From assembly GCF_032490495.1 (NCBI RefSeq), contig NZ_JAVYJB010000012.1, positions 36,649 through 100,648 of the forward strand: a DNA stretch of 64,000 nt, read 5' to 3'. The stretch's first letter is position 1. Every line of letters begins with the position of its first letter. The DNA is from Pilosibacter fragilis (GTDB lineage: Bacteria; Bacillota; Clostridia; Lachnospirales; Lachnospiraceae). The translations under genes were made by a program, and so were the position numbers. The notes beneath the pieces were generated by a model, which was not told the DNA's origin, ran no database searches, and saw nothing but the letters and a program-made list of their open reading frames with translations. Below, piece after piece: positions 60,667 through 64,000 of this stretch.

Positions 60667-61005
60667 GATTATATCCTTGTCGGAGATTACTACATCCCAG
60701 ATTTGAAACTGCCAGAAGAACACCGCCCCATCGGAAAGTATGGACGGATGCACCGGGAATATTTGAGAGAAGTCCACCCAGCCAGATTGAACACATTGAT
60801 ATTGACTGGAGAGCTATGGACATATCTTGCAGACCTGAACGAACAGGCACAGGAACGGATAGACACCATCATAGAGCAGATGAAAGCTGCCGAGGGCGTG
60901 ACCGAGGAATTAAAGCGTACCTGTCAAATGGAATGGGTGCGGCGTTGCAATAACATTCACAACCGGGCAGAAGAAATTATTTTGCAAGAGATGATTTATT
61001 CATAA
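60628..61005 (+). CDS. tnpV: TnpV-type transposon protein
   Basis: 125 residues, ATG after CAGGAGGTAAGGAAC. Sequence GDYYIPDLKLPEEHRPIGKY, GRMHREYLREVHPARLNTLI and WVRRCNNIHNRAEEIILQEM is the TnpV family carried by Tn4451-like and other clostridial mobilizable elements. Its role is not known. Marks the left border zone of the mobile element at 60.4-64 kb. Confidence 0.88.
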   Translation: MSELKPRITENGIDYILVGDYYIPDLKLPEEHRPIGKYGRMHREYLREVHPARLNTLILTGELWTYLADLNEQAQERIDTIIEQMKAAEGVTEELKRTCQMEWVRRCNNIHNRAEEIILQEMIYS

Positions 61006-61052
61006 CGGTATGATAGAATGATTATGACAAATCGGAAGTTGTGGAGGTGCCT

Positions 61053-61253
61053 ATGAGCAGGAAAGTTAGATTGTGCGCAATTATTGTGTTTATAATAGCT
61101 TTAATCATTTCAATAATCCGTATTTTGATTGATTTCAATTATGGAATAGAAAGAATCAGTCCACTTATCCCGGTACTTGATATTGCAAGTGCTATTGTGT
61201 GGGTAATTTGTATTGTTGTTAATTGCGTTCTGTATCAAAAGAAAGATAGATGA
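61053..61253 (+). CDS. Small membrane protein, two spans, unknown
   Basis: 66 residues from ATG 61053 (GGAGGTG upstream). Two spans, CAIIVFIIALIISIIRILI and PVLDIASAIVWVICIVVN, with a short loop and a KKDR tail. Its stop is 31 bases before the next gene's start. Cargo gene of the mobile element. No family recognised. Confidence 0.55.
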   Translation: MSRKVRLCAIIVFIIALIISIIRILIDFNYGIERISPLIPVLDIASAIVWVICIVVNCVLYQKKDR

Positions 61254-61284
61254 CAATTCAAGTTTGTGTGTGGAGGTGATGGTT

Positions 61285-61719
61285 GTGAAGAAAAAAGTAA
61301 CAATAGCGTTTGTCATCATTGGCATTCTTGCTATAAGTACAATGATTATATTTTCAACATATAAGTCTTCGGAAGCCTATCGAAAAGCAAAAGCAAAGAC
61401 ACAGTGGGAGTGTTCTGTGGTCTGTGCGGAAAAGTCAACGCCTGATTCCTATGTAATTACATATTCTGACGCAAAAATTTTGTCTAATACAGGCGTGTTG
61501 ACAGTCCAGAACAGAAACGATTTTGACATTACTGTACATCTGCTCTGTGAAGGAAAACAGGAACTTGTATCTGACAGTATTCCTGCTGGCGGTTGCTATT
61601 CTTTTCAGAATGTTACAAATAAAGAATACACGGTAGGTATTCACGCTGAGGTTGATGAAAATACGGATATAAAAGCATTTGTATATGATGGAAAAGACAC
61701 TGAACCATATACAAGATAA
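61285..61719 (+). CDS. Membrane-anchored or secreted small protein, unknown
   Basis: 144 residues from GTG 61285, chosen because GGAGGTG lies 8 bases upstream; the upstream ATG 61279 is too close to it. One N-terminal span (VTIAFVIIGILAISTMIIF), then an extracellular part of beta-rich sequence (YVITYSDAKILSNTGVLTVQ, DITVHLLCEGKQELVSDSIP). Probably an anchored protein exposed outside the membrane, in a unit with the preceding small membrane protein. No family recognised. Confidence 0.6.
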   Translation: MKKKVTIAFVIIGILAISTMIIFSTYKSSEAYRKAKAKTQWECSVVCAEKSTPDSYVITYSDAKILSNTGVLTVQNRNDFDITVHLLCEGKQELVSDSIPAGGCYSFQNVTNKEYTVGIHAEVDENTDIKAFVYDGKDTEPYTR

Positions 61720-61784
61720 ATGGTTTCTAATTGCAAGATAAATTCCAGTTTGTCGTGCTAAAAATTCAACTGAATAATCCCAGC

Positions 61785-61833
61785 AAAAACCGCTGCTACA
61801 TGGAAGCCAACAAACCATGCAACAGCGGTTTTT
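61785..61833. terminator. Terminator between the convergent cargo and XRE genes
   Basis: AAAAACCGCTG (61785-61795) pairs with CAGCGGTTTTT (61823-61833), with an inner CATGG/CCATG stem. Confidence 0.85.
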
Positions 61834-61835
61834 CT

Positions 61836-62642
61836 TTATCGTTTTTTCCTCTGGCTGATAGGCGTTCCCATTTTCTTTGACTTTTTGAGAATACGAATGA
61901 GCCAGCGAAATTCTTCGTCTGACAGATTTTTATAGTTGATACCAAGCTGCTTGCAGTAAAGTACAACGAGCTTTTCATCCCGGCTGCCCTTGAAATTTTC
62001 GACCGCTTCCAGATTTTCTTTCAGTTCATCAGCAACGGTGGTCTGGGGTGCACTCTCGCTGTCCTTTTTGTGAGCTTCCCGAATATCCCGGATAATCAGG
62101 TTGAGGTCATCCAGAACCATGTGGCTGAAATATTCATCATCGCTGATATGGGCGGCTTGCAACACTTTCAAATGGGGGTCATCTTCGCCGGGGCGATACC
62201 GTTCAATGATTTCATGCCGGACGGTATCGACAAGGGCGTTGAGGTTCTGAATCTGCATGGTGGCAATCCCATCCACATAAATCTCAATGTCCGCAAGAAA
62301 CTTGATAAAATCTTTATGTGTGGCAAGCTCACAGAGCAGGCGGTTGTTAATCCGACCGCTTTTCAAAAGTGCCACCATCTCATCATTCAAATGCAGCTCT
62401 GTTAGTGGCGTGTTGATCTGCTCTCGGTTCTCTGTCCGGCACAGCAGATAATCAACGGAAACCCCATAGAAGTCTGCCAGCGTGACAAGATAGCCATGAT
62501 TGATTTCCTTAACATTCTCTTTTTCATAACTTCCAAGAGCTGATTTTGAAATGTCCGTCAGCTTTGATAATTCTTCCAGATTTAAGCCTTTATCCTTGCG
62601 GAGTTCCCAAAGGCGTTCCTGTATGCTTGTTGCTCCTTTCAT
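61836..62642 (-). CDS. XRE-family transcriptional regulator of the mobile element
   Basis: 268 residues. N-terminal helix-turn-helix (ERLWELRKDKGLNLEELSKL, TDISKSALGSYEKENVKEIN), then a large helical C-terminal domain of unknown role ending SKKMGTPISQRKKR. Typical of the divergent regulator preceding replication/mobilization genes in Lachnospiraceae elements, where it represses the 62643-63125 control region. Start ATG 62642 follows GGAGCAAC, a modest site. Confidence 0.87.
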   Translation of the reverse strand: MKGATSIQERLWELRKDKGLNLEELSKLTDISKSALGSYEKENVKEINHGYLVTLADFYGVSVDYLLCRTENREQINTPLTELHLNDEMVALLKSGRINNRLLCELATHKDFIKFLADIEIYVDGIATMQIQNLNALVDTVRHEIIERYRPGEDDPHLKVLQAAHISDDEYFSHMVLDDLNLIIRDIREAHKKDSESAPQTTVADELKENLEAVENFKGSRDEKLVVLYCKQLGINYKNLSDEEFRWLIRILKKSKKMGTPISQRKKR

Positions 62643-63125
62643 GGGCGCACGCTCCTTTCCAACGGTTTCATTGCTGTCGCTTAACTGGATTATATCACAC
62701 TTTCCGCAATCGTGGAAATTTCCGCTTTTTATCCTTAATTCCTACTTTGTGGACATACGGCACAGGGCACAAAAATGTTCTATGATACAGGTAGTTCATC
62801 GATGGATTATTCCAATCGAATGACCAGCCTGTGTGGGATATGCTTCCCCGGCGATGTAGTGCCATGACTTTTGGCAGGGATATGGAGGAACCCTGACCAA
62901 AACGAGCGTACCAAAGGGAGCGATACGCCGCTGTGAGATTCAGGGGAGGAACGACACCGGGGAGAACTGGCGAACTGACACCGAAATGATACCGAAACAC
63001 GACAATCTGATAGGGGGATAGTCTACCCTATCGCTGATACTTCGGTAGATTTTAGGCGGTTCTATGACTGTAATTTTGCCGAAAATCGCCCCGAAACCAT
63101 ACACGAAAACGGGAGGAAGCGCAAT
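62643..63125. other. Control region of the mobile element, no gene
   Basis: Lies between divergent regulator and replication genes. Contains a GATAGGG/CCCTATC inverted repeat (about 63009-63032) and three CGACACCG/TGACACCG/TGATACCG-type units around 62950-62995 that could be iterons or operator half-sites. No sigma-A promoter with good spacing was found. Confidence 0.45.
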
Positions 63126-63314
63126 ATGCCGAGAATGAGCAAAAAGAGGAAGCATGAGCTTTCTTTTTACCTCAATGACCGGGGGCGTGTCACTTACAAC
63201 GAATTATGCCGGAAATGCCAGCATGGGTGCAAGCAGAGCTTCCGGGCGGTTGTGATTGACTGCCCCCGTTATTTATCCAAACGAGCAAAGAAAAAGGAGG
63301 AACACACCGAATGA
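63126..63314 (+). CDS. Small cysteine-containing mobile-element protein
   Basis: 62 residues, basic, with CRKCQHGCKQSF in the middle (Cys pairs suggesting zinc binding) and a Lys-rich tail. Strong GGAGGAAG ribosome site. Its TGA overlaps the next gene's ATG, so the two are coupled. Found as a regular companion of short RepA-like proteins in such elements. Function unknown. Confidence 0.65.
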   Translation: MPRMSKKRKHELSFYLNDRGRVTYNELCRKCQHGCKQSFRAVVIDCPRYLSKRAKKKEEHTE

Positions 63315-63652
63315 ATTTTGAATTTATGACGATAGACACACCATTGCCGCCCTGTATGGCTTTTCCAAGAGCGTTGACAGGGTTTCCAGTCAGCAGCACC
63401 GCAAAGGTCATGTACTGCCGGATGTTGGACGCTATGCTCTCCAATGGGCAGGAGGACGAGAACGGAATCCTGTTTGTCTGCTTCCCTGTCACAGCCATTG
63501 CCGCAGTCCTGTCCCGCAGCCCCATGACGGTCAAGCGTTCTTTGAATGAACTGGAAACCGCCGGACTTATCATGCGGGTGCGTCAGGGAGTTGGAGAACC
63601 AAACAGGATTTATGTGCTGATACCGGGAAAGGAGGATGCTGCCCTTGCCTGA
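63311..63652 (+). CDS. Short RepA-like replication initiator/winged-helix protein
   Basis: 113 residues: LPPCMAFPRALTGFPVSSTA, KVMYCRMLDAMLSNG, FVCFPVTAIAAVLSRSPMTV and KRSLNELETAGLIMRVRQG. This is the N-terminal winged-helix part of RepA-type initiators as found in integrative and mobilizable elements. Length is much less than full RepA, so it is the short form or a regulator. Overlaps both neighbours by a few bases in a coupled unit. Confidence 0.78.
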   Translation: MNFEFMTIDTPLPPCMAFPRALTGFPVSSTAKVMYCRMLDAMLSNGQEDENGILFVCFPVTAIAAVLSRSPMTVKRSLNELETAGLIMRVRQGVGEPNRIYVLIPGKEDAALA

Positions 63653-63941
63653 TACCTCAAAGCTGGAAAAGCTCAACCGGGAGCTGGAAAAAAGCGAAAA
63701 GAAGCTGCGGAAAGCCATCAATGATGAAAAGGCGTTGCAGCACCAGTTAAAGCAGCTTACCCGAAAGGAACGGACGCACCGGCTCTGCACTCGTGGCGGT
63801 ATGCTGGAAAGTTTTCTGCAAGAACCGGAACGCCTGACAGACGATGATGTCATGCTGTTGTTGAAACTCATTTTTCACAGACAGGACACGCAGGAACTAT
63901 TGAAAAAACTGCTGGAACGGGAGAAGCCGGAAACCCCTTAG
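63645..63941 (+). CDS. DUF3847-family mobile-element protein
   Basis: 98 residues, TTG start at 63645 preferred because AAAGGAGG then lies 9 bases upstream and the product begins MPDTSKLEKLNRELEKSEK as in relatives; ATG 63636 directly abuts the ribosome site. Helical, with KERTHRLCTRGGMLESFLQE and LTDDDVMLLLKLIFH, the DUF3847 signature. It regularly precedes the relaxase (MobA/MobL) gene, which should lie beyond 64000. Confidence 0.85.
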   Translation: MPDTSKLEKLNRELEKSEKKLRKAINDEKALQHQLKQLTRKERTHRLCTRGGMLESFLQEPERLTDDDVMLLLKLIFHRQDTQELLKKLLEREKPETP

Positions 63942-63952
63942 TTTACTAAGGG
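63935..63952 (+). terminator. Short hairpin after the DUF3847 gene
   Basis: CCCTTAG-TTTA-CTAAGGG; without a T run, so it may instead belong to the transfer-origin region. Confidence 0.35.
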
Positions 63953-63988
63953 CGCAATTATACACCACCCAGAGGTTGGTGCATTGCG
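63953..63988. repeat. Inverted repeat near the window end, possible transfer origin (oriT)
   Basis: CGCAAT-TATA-CACCA pairs with TGGTG-C-ATTGCG across CCCAGAGGT. Position between DUF3847 and the expected relaxase gene is where oriT lies in related elements. Inference from position and symmetry only. Confidence 0.4.
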
Positions 63989-64000
63989 TTCTCCGAAGGC

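Noticed and set aside
62950..62995. Iteron-like ACACCG/ATACCG units
   Set aside because: Only three short imperfect units; too weak to call a replication origin.
62695..63000. A 101-codon minus-strand frame upstream of the XRE gene
   Set aside because: Lies in the divergent control region, lacks a ribosome site and has no domain-like pattern.
1..64000. CRISPR arrays, rRNA or tRNA genes
   Set aside because: No regularly spaced direct repeats and no tRNA cloverleaf or rRNA sequence were recognised on either strand.

Overview
The window reads as chromosome of an endospore-forming, anaerobic Firmicute of the Lachnospiraceae (Clostridium cluster XIVa) type. The evidence is a spoIIID and a sigG gene, butyryl/acetyl-CoA-transferase-type metabolism, cell-wall-binding-repeat surface proteins, strong AGGAGG ribosome sites and mobile elements typical of gut Clostridia. 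No species name can be supported from sequence alone.

Layout. 1-6.2 kb: a trkA/rRNA-methyltransferase pair, a secreted cell-wall-binding protein, an amidohydrolase and a D-2-hydroxyacid dehydrogenase. 6.3-11.3 kb: an isocitrate-lyase/PEP-mutase-type gene followed by decayed insertion sequences (two broken IS66 copies, an IS4 stump, an EamA transporter stump). 11.3-25.1 kb: core metabolism, transport and sporulation, including an enoyl-CoA hydratase, an SLC13-type permease, azlCD, an antiporter/cytidylate-kinase-like pair, a MATE pump, sortase B, an isochorismatase-type hydrolase, spoIIID, a FlK-like thioesterase fusion, an M20 peptidase and sigG. 25.2-33.3 kb: a 2006-residue secreted surface protein facing a GHKL sensor kinase. 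Both promoters carry the same 20-bp-period direct repeats, which look like LytTR/AgrA-type sites. 33.3-37.3 kb: a CoA-transferase, a compact candidate type I toxin-antitoxin locus and a phosphohexomutase. 37.3-41.5 kb: a LysR gene divergent from a two-membrane-protein plus AbgB-like peptidase operon. 41.6-49.6 kb: a complete Wadjet (jetDABC, type II-like) plasmid-defence operon. 49.6-53.5 kb: an ArsC/Spx-like protein, a MazG-like hydrolase, a P1 peptidase and two adjacent Fic genes. 54.6-60.3 kb: an AT-rich accessory island with an integrase stump, orphan immunity-like genes, an IS91-type transposase and membrane proteins. 60.4-64 kb: the left part of a mobilizable or conjugative element (tnpV, XRE regulator, short RepA-like protein, DUF3847 protein), cut by the window end.

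Structure that genes do not explain. A 133-bp three-hairpin element occurs in two full copies with GTTACTG/CAGTAAC ends and 6-bp flanking direct repeats, plus a partial copy and a degenerate fragment, and behaves like a MITE. At 34.75-35.06 kb a 29-residue membrane peptide is preceded by a hairpin that hides its Shine-Dalgarno sequence. It has a consensus promoter, a two-way terminator and a consensus antisense promoter pointing back at it, which is the architecture of Fst/par-type toxin-antitoxin loci. This and the LytTR-like regulon are the best candidates for undescribed biology. Wadjet is a known system but is intact here.
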